Positions 10,331 through 21,014 of a stretch of 64,000 bases of DNA are shown in pieces. The stretch spans positions 12,237,001 through 12,301,000 of the forward strand of contig NC_134546.1 in assembly GCF_050624435.1 (NCBI RefSeq). The letters run 5' to 3'. Position 1 is the first letter of the stretch, and the number at the start of each line of letters is the position of its first letter. Below the pieces are notes generated by a model. That model ran no database searches and was not told the origin of the DNA. It saw only the letters and a program-made list of their open reading frames with translations. Origin of the DNA: Tenrec ecaudatus (taxonomy: Eukaryota; Chordata; Mammalia; Afrosoricida; Tenrecidae). A program made the position numbers and the translations under genes.

Positions 10331-11641
10331 TTTTAACGTAATAGGTGTTATGGGGGTTGGGATCACAGCAATATATGTGGTTGGATATATGTGCCCAATG
10401 AGTGGACTTGAAAATATAAGATATCCTAAGCCATTGCAGCTTTAGAAAGCCATTCTGCTGTGCTGCACAGTAAGTTTCACAAGGATTTTGCCAAGTTATT
10501 CAGCATCAATATGTGGGAATGGTTTCAATATGTCATAGGCCAATAAAAATAGAGTCAGTGTGACCCATATTTTGCAGATCTAAGAGGGACAGAGGAGCAA
10601 GTCGGGATAATTCATTCCAGTTTCAGAAGAATATTGGAAACACACAGTCACCCATGCCTCCACCCTGCACCGGACTCTGTTCTCAGGGAAGGGAGCACAG
10701 TTCCCACAGCAGTGGTTCTTATGGTGAGTTCTGCACACAGGGTGAGCCTGGGAGAGGGCACTGTGGAAATGGGAGCCACCCGTTTGGCCTGAAGTCACAG
10801 AACCCACAGAACTGGCCCCTTGATTTGGAAAGCTCTCCTTGGTTGTGAGCAGCACCGAGAGGGACCAGACAGCACCCCTTTGCCCCGCGTTGCTTTGCTG
10901 CTGCCTAATGCAAGCTCACCCAGAGCCTCTGACCTGCTTCCAGAAGAACCCTGCCTCAGCAATGGTGAGAGCTGCGCTGGCCTTCACGCTTGCCTGAATC
11001 TGTCGGCATTCCACTCTGTCCTCTGCGCTGGAGCAGAAATAACAGAGCAGTGGAGCCTCTGTGAGGAGTTGGGAGGAGTAACAAGTGAGGATAGGGCAAC
11101 TAGAAACATACCTACCCCAATATTACTCCAAAAAAAAAAAAGAGGAAAATCTCCTTCTTCCCGTTCCCTCTGGCTGATATCTGGGCACAGGGCAAAGCTC
11201 ACATGGCGCTGTGATCATAGGGGCGAGGCATTTTATATGTTGACCTTTTTTGAGAGCTTCTGTTGAAATTCAGCTATCTCATCTTACACTCGGCTGTAGC
11301 TCTGCCTTTGCTGCGTCTGCTGCTGATGTGCCCCTGGGTGCTTTGTCTCATGAGGCTCCATCCTTCTTGGCATGAGCGATGCATGGGGATTGGTCCTGGG
11401 CTGTGAAGTTTACCCAGGACTTCCCATCATCACTTGAATTCGGGAGGCATAACTTACAGCCTCTGTGATAGGATTCTCTTGGCACACGCTAGGCAGATGA
11501 TTGGCAAACACTTAATTCTCACCTACCTTCTTCCATGTCTGGAACAGGGCCAGCAGGAACAGTCTATCTTGCTCCATGCGAGGTGTAGTAGTCTATGAAG
11601 GAAATCATGTTGACTCAGGCCCGTTGACTTAGGCATTTGAC
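10331..11641. other. No gene recognised; 148-codon chance ORF
   Basis: The 148-codon frame at 10820-11266 (plus) is among the longest in the window. It is rich in Ser, Leu and Pro, shows no domain, signal or splice-site context, and crosses an A-tract near 11131. Shorter antisense frames overlap it. Confidence 0.45.
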
Positions 11642-11858
11642 TCTGTCATCCCTGTCCTGGAATCATTGAGTGGTGTGAAGGGTCAATCTGCTCGGCTGCT
11701 GATCCAAATGGTGGAGGAAGAAAAGCCTGTGCATGGATCCACTTCTGAAAAATCAGCCCTTGAAAACCCCACAGAGCACAGTTTGACCCTGACACACCTG
11801 GGGTCGCTGAGATTTGGAATAGAATCCAGGGCAACAGGCTTTGGGTTTCAGGATGTTC
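11642..11858 (+). repeat. AfroSINE
   Basis: 'TCAATCTGCTCGGCTGCTG' (head), then 'CACTTCTGAAAAATCAGCC', then 'CTTGAAAACCCCACAGAGC' and 'CCTGACACACCTGGGGTCG'. Same sub-type as 7868-8072. Confidence 0.8.
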
Positions 11859-13927
11859 TCCTCTCTGGAGCACAAAGGCTGTGAGTACTCCTGTGTACAT
11901 ACAGGTGTGGGAGGAGCAATGCAAGGAAGAAGAAATTAAAGTAGCAGTTTGCAGAGTTGGGGATTTTCCTGAAGCCTATCTGAAATCTTTGTCATCACAC
12001 TCCACCCCTTCCCCCCCCACCAGGGCCAAAGCCTCTGTCCTAGCTGCCCCCCAAAAGACCCCAAATTCCATATATTTTACAGAGATCCATTGATTAAGTC
12101 GCAAGTAGGACTAAAACAAGACAAAGGTGAATGTGTGGATGAGGAAGACGGTCAGCCTGAGTGGGTCCAAAGGATTCACAGTCCTGCAGATACTGAAATA
12201 GGACATGGAGCACCAAGAAATCAGTTACGGAATCATGACCAGGGGCAGATCAGCTCCTTGCAATCACAGTTTGGAGTACTGAAGTAGGAAAGGAATGATG
12301 ATTGGGACACTTATTCTATTGCAGATGAGAAATGTTTATAGGATTGGTTGTAGGGCCCTCTGGCCATCTTGGGCAGGGTACCGGTCATTACCATGTGACC
12401 ATGGCACCCCAATGTTCATTAGGTGCCTACTGAAGCAAGTTCCTGAGGATGCGACTGTAGCTCTCTGGGCTGACCAGGGGAACTGTAGCAACCAACTTTC
12501 AAACATACTCTGCCTGAGGGCATAGCTTTTCACACTGCTGGTCAGTGGTCAGAAAGAACTCAAAGGAGGCTGAACTGATGAGTCAACTCAAAATGGATTT
12601 AGGGCTCCCACAGTAAACCCTAGTCTTCTTCAAAGCCATTAATCAGAATTTAAGTTCTAATCTACCCTCGAGAAGTGAGGAGATAAATGGAAAGTCTATT
12701 TCTCCTTCTGTCTGACAGAAATGACTTTGGGATCCTCTATTCTGTCCCCTCTACACTGTATCAGATAGCCCAAACACTATGCCCATTCTCCTGATCTTGG
12801 TTATTAAGATGTACAAAGATGACTTTTTAAAAACACTTTTTTAATTCTTCCACCAAATTGGTTCCTAAAATAATAGTTCCCTTCTGACTTGAGAAATTAA
12901 GCATAAAACACAAGTTTTAAAGATGGATTCTTTGTTTGTGTTTATGCCTCTTTTCCCCTAAAACAATGAAGGTCACTGGATTGATGTGGAGAGACACAGG
13001 CAACATTGATGTATGGGTAATGAAAAGTAAATTGATGTAATTTAAAAAATATATAGTGGAAAGGTGTTGGGACTTCTGGATTAGGAGAAATGGATCAAAG
13101 GATGCTGCTTGCATTTTGGGGAGCCTACTCAAGGGGAAACATAGCCCGACTGTCACAGCTGGGTTGCCTTTCTCAGCCTCACTCACAGAGCTGGAAGATA
13201 TGAGCCAGCAAAGCGGCTGCTGGAAGAAAGACAGACAGGACTGCTCTTACCGTGACTGGCACCAGAGGGGATGGGGCTTGTGAACTCTTCTTCTCAGAGA
13301 TCCTTCCTCTCTAGTCTGTGTGAGGTCGCCCACGTCAATCTCAAGGTCAACCAACTTTTTCTGAATAGTGCTTTGTACTCTTGTGTAGGTTGAAATGTGA
13401 GAAACCAACCACTGGAATTATGTAAATAAATGAATACGGCTGAGTCCTGAGGGACGTAGTTGGTCAATTCCTGATCTAGATTGAAGTTCTAGGTAAATGC
13501 AGTGAAATAATTGGCTGAACTGATCCCTTTACTCTGTTTCGGTCTCCTTCACACTCATATATCCACAGACCATATAATATTTTTAGCATTATGATGACCC
13601 AGACTTTGGCCCTGCCTACCACATCTCTGGGAAAGAGAAATCTTGAATTGATTTTTTCTTTTTCTTTCAGCTTTTGAAATGTGGTTTATATGTAGAGGGT
13701 GATTTTAATTTTTTAAAAATTGTTATTGCTATTATTATTATTATTGCCATAGAAAGTATCCAGAAAGGCTCACATTTTGATATCCAGGCCTTCTGGGCCA
13801 GGCTGTGTACTCGAGGGGCCAATGTGCTCATGGGTGGAGGAGTCAGAGAGGCGAGAGAGCAGGCGCTTCTCACTGACCACAGGCTGTAAGCTGAGCAAGT
13901 CCTTCTGAATCCTGCTGAAGAATAGAT
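11859..13927. other. No gene recognised
   Basis: About 2 kb with short open frames only. There is a small (ATT)n tract near 13727-13743 and a C-run near 12009-12017. Weak SINE-like similarity near 12570-12740 was too poor to call. Confidence 0.4.
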
Positions 13928-14037
13928 GTTAGTTTTCTCTGGCTACCCTAAGAAATGACCACATGCTTAGTGGCTGAAAACAATATACATTTATTCTTGT
14001 GTGGGACGCTGTTCCATGCACGCTCAGCTTCTAGAGG

Positions 14038-14216
14038 CCTAGAAGGGGAATCCTGGTAAGCAGTTTGAAATCACCAGCGGTGCCAGCGGAGAAGGTGAAG
14101 GCTTTCTGCTCCATAAACATTTGCACCCTCAGAAAACTAAAGAGGCAGTTGTCTTCTGTCCTATGGGGTTGCAATGAGTCAGAATCACATCGGTGGCAGT
14201 GCGTTTTGAATAGGCT
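14038..14216 (+). repeat. AfroSINE nested in ancient repeat
   Basis: Degenerate body: 'GAAATCACCAGCGGTGCC', 'GAGAAGGTGAAGGCTTTC', 'TCTTCTGTCCTATGGGGTTG', 'AATCACATCGGTGGCAGT'. The head is mostly missing. Confidence 0.7.
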
Positions 14217-14221
14217 ACGGT

Positions 14222-14402
14222 GATACATTGCCTACAGTGCTCAGCTGCTGAGTGAAAGATGGGCAGGTCTAAGCACTAGCTGCTTTGCAGGAAAAAGATG
14301 AGGATCTGCTTCTGTACAGGTTGTAGCTTTGGAAGCCCTGCAGGACGCTCTGCTCTGTTTTGAGGGCTACTATGACTCAGCATGGACTGGATGGCCCGAG
14401 TT
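14222..14402 (+). repeat. AfroSINE, second copy in tandem
   Basis: 'GGAAAAAGATGAGGATCTGC' and 'TGCAGGACGCTCTGCTCTG', then 'GACTCAGCATGGACTGGATG'. It sits directly after the copy at 14038-14216 in the same orientation. Confidence 0.7.
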
Positions 14403-14781
14403 TGGATTTTTAGAAGTCACCCACATTCCTTGACTGTACTCCCTTCTCCCATCTTCGAAGCCAGCAGCAACACATATGTCTCGTCATTCCTCAGTAATTT
14501 CATTTTCTCTTATGACAGCCAGGAAGGATTCTCTGGCTTTTTAAAAGACCTATGTGATTAGACCGAGCCCATCTGAATAATCCAGGATACTTTCAAGGTG
14601 TTTAACCTGAGCCACACACACAAAGTCCCGTCTGCCATGTAAAGTAACCTATTCACAGGCTCTGGGGACTAGGATGTAGACATCTTTGGGGAATTATTAC
14701 TGTGTCTACCACAGAGCTGAAACTTACTACATGTTCTCATAGCATTTTCTTGGCATATCAAACTTCTGAATCTCCCAAACT

Positions 14782-14905
14782 CCCTGCCATTGTGTCGATT
14801 TTGATTCATGGTGACTCTATAGGACGGAGAAGAACTGCCCCTGTGGGTTTCTGAGACTGCAACTCTTTTACGGGAGTAGAAAGGCTCGTTTTTATCTCAA
14901 GGCTC
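14782..14905 (-). repeat. AfroSINE, truncated, antisense
   Basis: 'CCATTGTGTCGATTTTGATT', 'AACTGCCCCTGTGGGTTTC' and 'CTTTTACGGGAGTAGAAAG' are reverse-complement AfroSINE. It is cut off where the next sense copy starts. Confidence 0.8.
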
Positions 14906-14909
14906 AGCT

Positions 14910-15020
14910 CAAGCCCTGGTGGCATAGTGGCTACATGTTGGTCTGAGAACTGGAAGGTCAGCAATTCAAAACCACCAACTTGCTGAACAAGCAGTTTAAA
15001 TCCATTTGGACCTAAGATGC
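14910..15020 (+). repeat. AfroSINE head, sense
   Basis: 'AAGCCCTGGTGGCATAGTGG' is a well preserved SINE 5' end, followed by 'AAGGTCAGCAATTCAAAACC' (B-box region). Only the tRNA-like half is present. Confidence 0.8.
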
Positions 15021-15861
15021 CAGTCTCAAGATCTGTTGAATGGAAGCCATGCTGTGCTGTGGAGCAGGGACACTTCCTTGAAGGGAGACTTACAACAATG
15101 AACTTGGGTTCTCATTTGCTATCTCTGGTCCTTCACTTTATTTTTCATAAAATTTAGAAGAAGGAATAGACAGCAGCTTTCCAAGACTTTCACGCAGTAG
15201 TAACCTTCCTTCTTCTCAAGCCTATGAGTCCAAGTAAGAGAGGAGGTGCTGTGTTTGAAGGAAGAGCAGCATCCGGAACCCTCTTTATGGACCTTTTGCA
15301 AAACTACCTGGCAGTTCCAGAGGTCCAGATTTTTACTGGACCTCTTTGAGCATAGGTTAAAGACTACAGGACTAGATCAGGAATTAATAACTCCAGCCCA
15401 GATGTGGTTTAAGGCCTATTTTTGTTTTGTTCCTAAACTAAGAATAAGTTAAAAATATTTTTAAAGAGTAGTCCAAAAATGACAAAGAACAATATGTGAC
15501 AGAGATTGTTTGTGACTGACCCACAAAGTCTAAACTATGCTCTCTTTACAGGAAATGCGTGTCAACTCAATGTCCTAAGCAATCTATAAATTTTCTTTAA
15601 CGCATGCTATGCAGGTCACTCAACACAATGAGCTTCATAGATTTCCTTGGTTTGTCTATGAAGGTCAAACTCTCTCAGAGAGAAAATGACTCTTCTATAT
15701 TTAAGAAATACAGTTTTTCTGATGCTTTAAACTAGCCCATTGGTGTTTCAAACACCAGCAAGGTCACCCGTGATGAAGAATTTCCAGTGGAGGGTCTAGA
15801 CTAAGATAGAATAGGAAGAATGATCCACTAATATACTCCTAAAAATGGAAACAAGCTCACA
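15021..15861. other. No gene recognised
   Basis: Unassigned sequence. The short frame at 15246-15452 (plus) and the one opposite (15119-15301 minus) carry no known motif. Confidence 0.45.
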
Positions 15862-16261
15862 AGAGTCAAAATGCAACCTTGAATATTCCTCCTGGATTTA
15901 GAACCCATAATAAAAATAGATTTGGCCTATTGAAGACTACTGAACAAAGATCAAATGGGTTGTGGATGATATCAAGGACATTATCTCTGAACAAGGAAAG
16001 AGAGAAAAGATCAAAAGGTGTGGCCAAAGAGACTTTGGCACTTGCTCGAGAACATCACTTGGCCAAAGTAAAAGGAAGAAATGAAGTCAAAAAGCCAAAC
16101 CGAATTCTAGAAGTTTCACATACAAGTTCAAGAAGTAAGTATTGTGATGAGATAGGTAAAGCCCTGGAATTAGAAAACCAAAAGAGAAGACCGTGCTTCA
16201 CATTTCTCAAGCAAAAGAACTGAAGACAAATTCAAGTTGTGAGTCATATATTGAAGGATGT

Positions 16262-16500
16262 TGTTGGCTATGTCGTCAAGGGGACACAAGTCCCTGGAGA
16301 AGGAGATCCTGCGTAGTAAAGCACAGGGGCAGCGAAAAGGAGAAAGGCCCTCCATCAGATGGGTTGACACTGTGGTTGCAGCAATGGGCTCAAACAAAAG
16401 AACAAGCGTGAAGATGGTACAGGCCAGGCCGTGTTTGGTTCTGCTGTACATGGGGTCCCCATGAGTGGGAACTGACTCACCAACAAATAACAAAGGTAGA
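16262..16500 (+). mobile_element. RTE 3' end (or RTE-tailed SINE) nested in RTE
   Basis: 'AAGTCCCTGGAGAAGGAGAT', 'GATGGGTTGACACTGTGG', 'TGCAGCAATGGGCTCAAAC' and 'GTGGGAACTGACTCACCAAC' are the typical 3' end of afrotherian RTE elements, ending in an ACAAATAACAAA tail. It interrupts the order of the surrounding RTE body, so it inserted later. Confidence 0.7.
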
Positions 16501-16625
16501 ACGTTGGATGGCACAGGGAGCCTCAATCAGATGAAAGGAATACAGAATCGCTGTTCCAAAAATACATACTTGATACGCAACCATTTCAGGAGGTAGCAGA
16601 TGATCAAGAACAAATGATACTAAAG

Positions 16626-16821
16626 CAGCGGTTCTCAACCTGTGGGTCACAACCCCTTTGGGGGTTGAGGGACCCTTTCACAGGGGTTGGCTGGTTCATA
16701 ATAGTAGCAAAATTACAGTGATGAAGTAGAAACAAAAATAATTCTATGGTTGGGGGGGGGTCACCACAACATGAAGAACTGTATTAAAGGGTCATGGCAT
16801 TAGGAAGGTAGAGAACCACGG
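16626..16821 (+). mobile_element. SPIN/URR1-type hAT MITE (copy 1)
   Basis: Terminal inverted repeats CAGCGGTTCTCAACCT and AGGTAGAGAACCACGG bracket a 196-bp body with the diagnostic 'GGGTCACAACCCCTTTG' and 'GGGTCACCACAACATGAAG'. There is no transposase, so it must have been moved in trans by a hAT enzyme. It sits in RTE sequence: the left flank 'GATACTAAAG' and right flank 'GGAAAAAGTCCAAAC' join into the uninterrupted RTE order. The right target duplication is eroded (only TAAG is readable). Confidence 0.85.
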
Positions 16822-17038
16822 TAAGGAAAAAGTCCAAACTGCACTGAAGGCATTAGCAAAAAACCAAGGCTCTAAGATTGATGGAACATCAACTTGAAAT
16901 GTTTCACCAAGCTAATGAAGCAGCACTCTCTTGTCAATGTCAAGAAATTTGAAAGACAGATACCTGGCCAACTGACTGGCAAAGATCCATCTTCGTGCCT
17001 ATTCAGAAAAAGGTGATTCAAAATCAACATCAGCAAAG

Positions 17039-17454
17039 TCAGCACGTAACATAGTTAGAAATATGTTTCTCACAATAAATATATATGTATATGCACACCC
17101 TCGTCTATGGTTAGGTTCCAAAGATCAGCTCATTTACACAAATGTTGGAAGAATGCAAAAATGCAGGATGACCCCAGCAGGTCACAAAATGGAGGTTGAC
17201 TACACATTACGTACCTGCATCACATCATCACATAACTTCCAAACCAGTGAGAACTAGGGCTCCACCAAGTGGACACATAAACGTTCACCGTCACAGTGTT
17301 TTTCTCATCTGTCACCTTGCTGTACATTACTGCTATCTGTTCTCATTTAATGCACAGAATATTCAGGTTTTTTTTTACTATTGCGATAAATGAAAAATAT
17401 TGGATAATACACTAGTCTCTACATCAGGAGTCGATGCAGATGTGAGTTAAGATG
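17039..17454. other. No gene recognised
   Basis: AT-rich, with no repeat family assigned. It may include the decayed far end of the mariner copy to its right. Confidence 0.4.
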
Positions 17455-17835
17455 CATTGCTACAAAAATCATAGACACCTTTATTAAAAATATCAAAATA
17501 TGAAGTGTTTCATTACATATCATCCATCCAGGTCCACGCATTTCTGAAGGTGGTGTTTCCATCTCTCTGACCCTTTCTGCAGAATGTTTGCTCTTCAGTT
17601 TATACTATTTCAAAACCGCGGTTTTGGCATCCTCTGGGGACACAAATAGTGTTAATTTTCTATGTGCTTTGAGTTTGGGAAACAAAAAGATGGAGCAAAT
17701 TCAAGGCTGTAGAATGGATGGCATCCAGTTTTCCAACAAGATTTTATTGGCCCATGTTTGCTGCCCTCAAAGAATGTGCAGGTGCATTGTCGTGGTGGAA
17801 AATAATTCTTTGGTGCAAATTTTCTGACCAGTGCA
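17455..17835 (-). pseudogene. mariner transposase remnant (copy 2)
   Basis: Read on the minus strand, the frame near 17800-17830 gives IIFHHDNAPAHSLRAAN (second-Asp motif). Near 17520-17560 it gives KCVDLDGWYVMKHF, the expected C-terminal mariner block. Stops lie between them and the third-Asp block is not clean. A very short L1-tail-like piece ('AATTTCATTGGGGACTCTT', near 17962) lies to the right. Confidence 0.65.
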
Positions 17836-18124
17836 GTTTTCCATTTTCTTAAAGCTTTTTATAAGTCTTTGTGATTGCCCTATGTCATACGATAAAATCC
17901 ATCCAGACTGTCTCTTTGGAACCCTTCCAAAAAGTCACCACAGCTACTTTTTTGTTCTAAATAATTTCATTGGGGACTCTTACAGTTCTTTTTGTTTAGG
18001 GATTCCAAAACATTTAATTATGCAGAACTTGTACATGGATCAAGAGGCAGTTGTATAAACAGAACAAGGGAATACTTCATGGTTTAACAATCAGGAAAAG
18101 TGTGTGTCAGGGTTGTATCCTTTT
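17836..18124. other. Unassigned, possible mariner flank
   Basis: May contain the N-terminal part of the mariner copy in decayed form ('CTATGTCATACGATAAAATCC'-like text near 17880). No clear motif. Confidence 0.3.
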
Positions 18125-18392
18125 CACTATACTTTAAAAAAAATTATTTCTTTAAAAAATCATTTTATTGGGGCATTCCATACATCAGTTGAATCAGGCA
18201 TATTTGTGTATATGTTGCCACCATTACTTTCTAAACATTTGCTTTCTATTTGAGCCCTTAGTATCAGCTCCTTATTTTTCCCTCCCCTCCACTCTCATGA
18301 CCCCTTGATCAATTATAAATTATTATTTTCATATCTTACTGCTGTCTCCCTTCACCCATGTTTCTGTTCATCCTGTGTGTGTGTGTGTTTGT

Positions 18393-18465
<73 letters not shown>

Positions 18466-19160
18466 ATGTGTCGATCATTGCAATAAGTTTCCCCTTCCTC
18501 CTCTCTTTCCCCTACCTTCCCCCTACCCTCTTGGTATCCTTTCTCCCATTTATGTTCCTGAGGGGTTTATCTGACCTGGATTCCATGTGTGTGAGCTCTT
18601 ATCTGTATCAGTGTACATGCTCCGGTCTAGCCAGAACTAAAAGGCAGGACTGGGGTCATGATATTGGGGGGTGAGGCAGCCTCAAAGAACCAGAGGAATG
18701 TTGTGTTTATTGCATCCTGCTTTACTCAGTCCTTTCTTGTGACCCTTCTTTGAGGAGATGTCCTATTGTCTACAGATGGGTTTTGGGTCTCTGCTCTGAC
18801 CTCCTTCATGCTCAACATTATGTTCCTTTTGTTTTGTTTTGGTTCTCTGGTGCCTGTTTCCTGATTTCATCGACACCTCATGATTGCAGACTGGAGTGCT
18901 TCTTCCACGTGGATTTGGTTTGTTTCTTCTCTGCTAGATGGCCTTTAAGTTTCAAGCCTTTAAGATCCCAGACACTATATCTTTTGATAGTCAGGCACCA
19001 TCATCTTTCTTCACCACATTTGCTTATGCACCCATTTTGTTTTAATCAATTGTGGCATGAGGGTGAGCATCGCAGAATGCCAGGTTGTTAGAACTATGTG
19101 TTCTTGCATTGAGGGAGGGCTTGAGCAGAGGCCCAAAGTCTCTTTGTTGTATTCCTTGTT
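18125..19160 (-). mobile_element. L1 3' UTR fragment, subfamily B
   Basis: Begins with a T-rich tract and AAATCATTTTATTGGGG, the reverse complement of the L1 3' end, and runs through the UTR landmarks 'CATTTGCTTATGCACCCAT' and 'GTTCTTGCATTGAGGGAGG' that recur at 59080-59180. It is 5'-truncated inside the UTR, so it has no coding part. It carries a long (TG)n(GA)n tract. Confidence 0.9.
18374..18463. repeat. (TG)n-(GA)n microsatellite inside L1 UTR
   Basis: About 16 bp of TG followed by about 70 bp of GA. It sits at the same UTR position as a shorter TG tract in the L1 at 58500-58522, so it expanded from a repeat already present in the element. Confidence 0.9.
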
Positions 19161-19180
19161 AAAACCTCTCAGTTAACTTT

Positions 19181-19743
19181 TGTTGTAGTCATATAATCAT
19201 TTGTCAATTTGAGAGAATCAGGAGTGAAGGGCTGGAGTCTAGACTGTCAACAAGGTCATAGCCAATGAGGCCTCGGTGTGGGCATGGCCTTCTCCTGAGG
19301 ATTCTGGGAACTCTTGTAATCCTTCTTGAAGGTGGGAGACACTAACTCTCAGCTCAGTCCCTGTGAGACATTCCTGTTGACAAACCACAGGGAGACAGTC
19401 TGATGGTAGTCAGAACTTTGGAGCTGAAGGCACCACATGGAGACCTTTACCAGCGCTGAGATGCCTCTACTGCCACTGCATCCACAAGACTTCATGCACT
19501 TCCTGCATCCGGCATCATTTTTATGATCTTCCTGAACTCAGCACCATTGCATGTGCTTGTTGAGTCTGAAGAGGACTTTATAGATTGGCACTGGACACAT
19601 TGGCTAATACCGGACTTGTGGACTTGATCTGGACTTGCCTGGGATATTTTCTCAATATTCAATTGCTCTTGTATATAAAGTTCTTTCTTATACACATATG
19701 AGTGTCTATGACTTTGTTTCTCTAGTCTACCTGGACTAACACA
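19181..19743 (+). mobile_element. Solo LTR, ERVL/MLT2-like (copy 1)
   Basis: A 563-bp unit that starts TGTTGTAGTC and ends GGACTAACACA, i.e. TG...CA. It is flanked on both sides by the 5-bp direct repeat ACTTT (19176-19180 and 19744-19748), as expected for ERVL integration. Near the end lies 'GTATATAAAGTTCTTTC', a possible TATA/poly(A)-signal region. No gag, pol or env sequence adjoins it, so it is a recombined solo LTR. The same family recurs at 46992-47393 and 57382-57893. Confidence 0.75.
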
Positions 19744-19748
19744 ACTTT

Positions 19749-20467
19749 AATTCCTCTTGATCCTATAGATTCAAACTCCTCATTCTTGGAGTTCATGACT
19801 CTTGACTCTATTGATAAGGACATCTGCATTTGGGGGCTGGATGCAGTACCCCACCAGATCCCTCCTGTTAACTTGTGGCCATGCATAGCCCTGCTTTCCT
19901 GATATCCCTTTGGGCCTAATTTTTTTTTCTCACAAGATAATACATCAAAGATCTAGAAGTATGAATTGGAGAGGTATGTCTGGGTTTTTCCTGAGGGACT
20001 AGCAGCTGTAATGACAGAAATGTATAGCAGAATATTCTTCTGAACATTTAGGCATTTTTTTTCTTCCCCTTGTTACCCTACATTTTTGGACACGTTTCTT
20101 CCATCTGGGTTGCTGACCTGTTCATAAAAACTGTGCTCACATTTTGCGGACCAATTTATGAGTCAACTGATAGCTGAGCAATATGGTTCTTTACTGCCAA
20201 GATTCACACATTTTCTTTGTTATAACTTGGATGTCCCATTGAATTGGAGTTCATGGGCGTCATAGCAGAATCTTACTAGGAATTCTGGGAGGAGTGGTTT
20301 TTACATGAGGAAAAACATTTTCTGAGTTTGATCAGGGGAAATACTTAATAGATATTTCAAAAATTCCATCATCTGTATAATATTGTGAAAGGTTGAATTG
20401 TGAAAGACCCTTGGTCCTCCATCAGTACACAAAGTACCAAACAAATAATCACAGACTTGAGGTTGCA
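19749..20467. other. No gene recognised
   Basis: Unassigned sequence with T-rich patches (19919-19928, 20055-20061). No open frame over 60 codons. Confidence 0.45.
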
Positions 20468-20672
20468 TCATTTATTAAGTACTTGACTATTGACTGAAAG
20501 GCTTAGGTTGTGAGTCCACCCTGAGGCACCTTGGAAGTACAGGCTGGATCTCAAAAAACAAAACAAAAGAAAACAAAAGGCCGTCCTTGAAAACTCTGCA
20601 ATATGGCTCAACTCTGACTCACGTTAGGTCAAGATGTATTGGAATTAGTTCGACAATAATTGCCATGGGTTT
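20468..20672 (+). repeat. AfroSINE with A-rich insert
   Basis: 'GAAAGGCTTAGGTTGTGAG' and 'CACCCTGAGGCACCTTGGAA' head the copy. A CAAAACAAAAG-rich patch near 20557 replaces part of the body, then 'CTCTGACTCACGTTAGGTC' follows. Confidence 0.7.
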
Positions 20673-21014
20673 TTGTTTCTGTCACTTCTAGCAACCTACC
20701 TTCCTAGAACAGCTTTCTCCCACCACAAATTTTTGAGCAGAGTAGATATTTCCTTCTGTATAGGCCAATATGCATTTCAATTTACCACATCTTGTATTTT
20801 CCCCCTACATTTTCAAGCAAGGATTCTGATTTGCTGATACTAGCATCACATTTGCAGAAGTTGACACACATGATTCAGAGGGGGAACTTACACTAGTGCC
20901 TCCCAAATTATCACCACCTGAATGGCTCTGGGTTACAGCTTCTTAAGAACTAGATAATTTGTGCTGAAAAAAAAAATATTTCCAGGGGCAGTCCCAAGAG
21001 ATTCTAATTTTCAC

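Larger units (their letters stand above)
13928..14720 (+). repeat. Ancient mammalian repeat, interrupted by two AfroSINEs
   Basis: The left part (13928-14030) reads 'GTTAGTTTTCTCTGGCTACC' and 'GTGGCTGAAAACAATATAC'. The right part (14405-14720) includes 'CTTCGAAGCCAGCAGCAAC', 'CCATGTAAAGTAACC' and 'CATCTTTGGGGAATTATTA'. I recognise this widespread placental repeat but cannot name its family with confidence. The segment at 42775-43018 is the same family. Confidence 0.6.
15862..17038 (+). mobile_element. RTE/BovB LINE fragment, multiply interrupted
   Basis: Three sense blocks follow the RTE order. The first (15862-16260) includes 'GATGATATCAAGGACATTAT', 'GACTTTGGCACTTGCTCGAG' and 'GAATTAGAAAACCAAAAGAG'. 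The second (16501-16625) includes 'AACCATTTCAGGAGGTAGCA'. The third (16822-17038) includes 'GCACTGAAGGCATTAGC', 'TACCTGGCCAACTGACTGGC' and 'AGATCCATCTTCGTGCCTAT'. The element encodes the region between endonuclease and reverse transcriptase and is broken by stops. An RTE 3'-end piece (16262-16500) and a SPIN MITE (16626-16821) separate the blocks. Confidence 0.75.

Noticed and set aside
10820..11266. 148-codon open frame on the plus strand
   Set aside because: No recognisable motif, signal peptide or splice context, and antisense frames of similar size overlap it.
12570..12740. Weak AfroSINE-like similarity
   Set aside because: Only short, poorly ordered matches, so it was not listed as a feature.
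18375..18674. 99-codon frame with CVCVC and ER repeats
   Set aside because: It translates the (TG)n(GA)n tract and L1 UTR.
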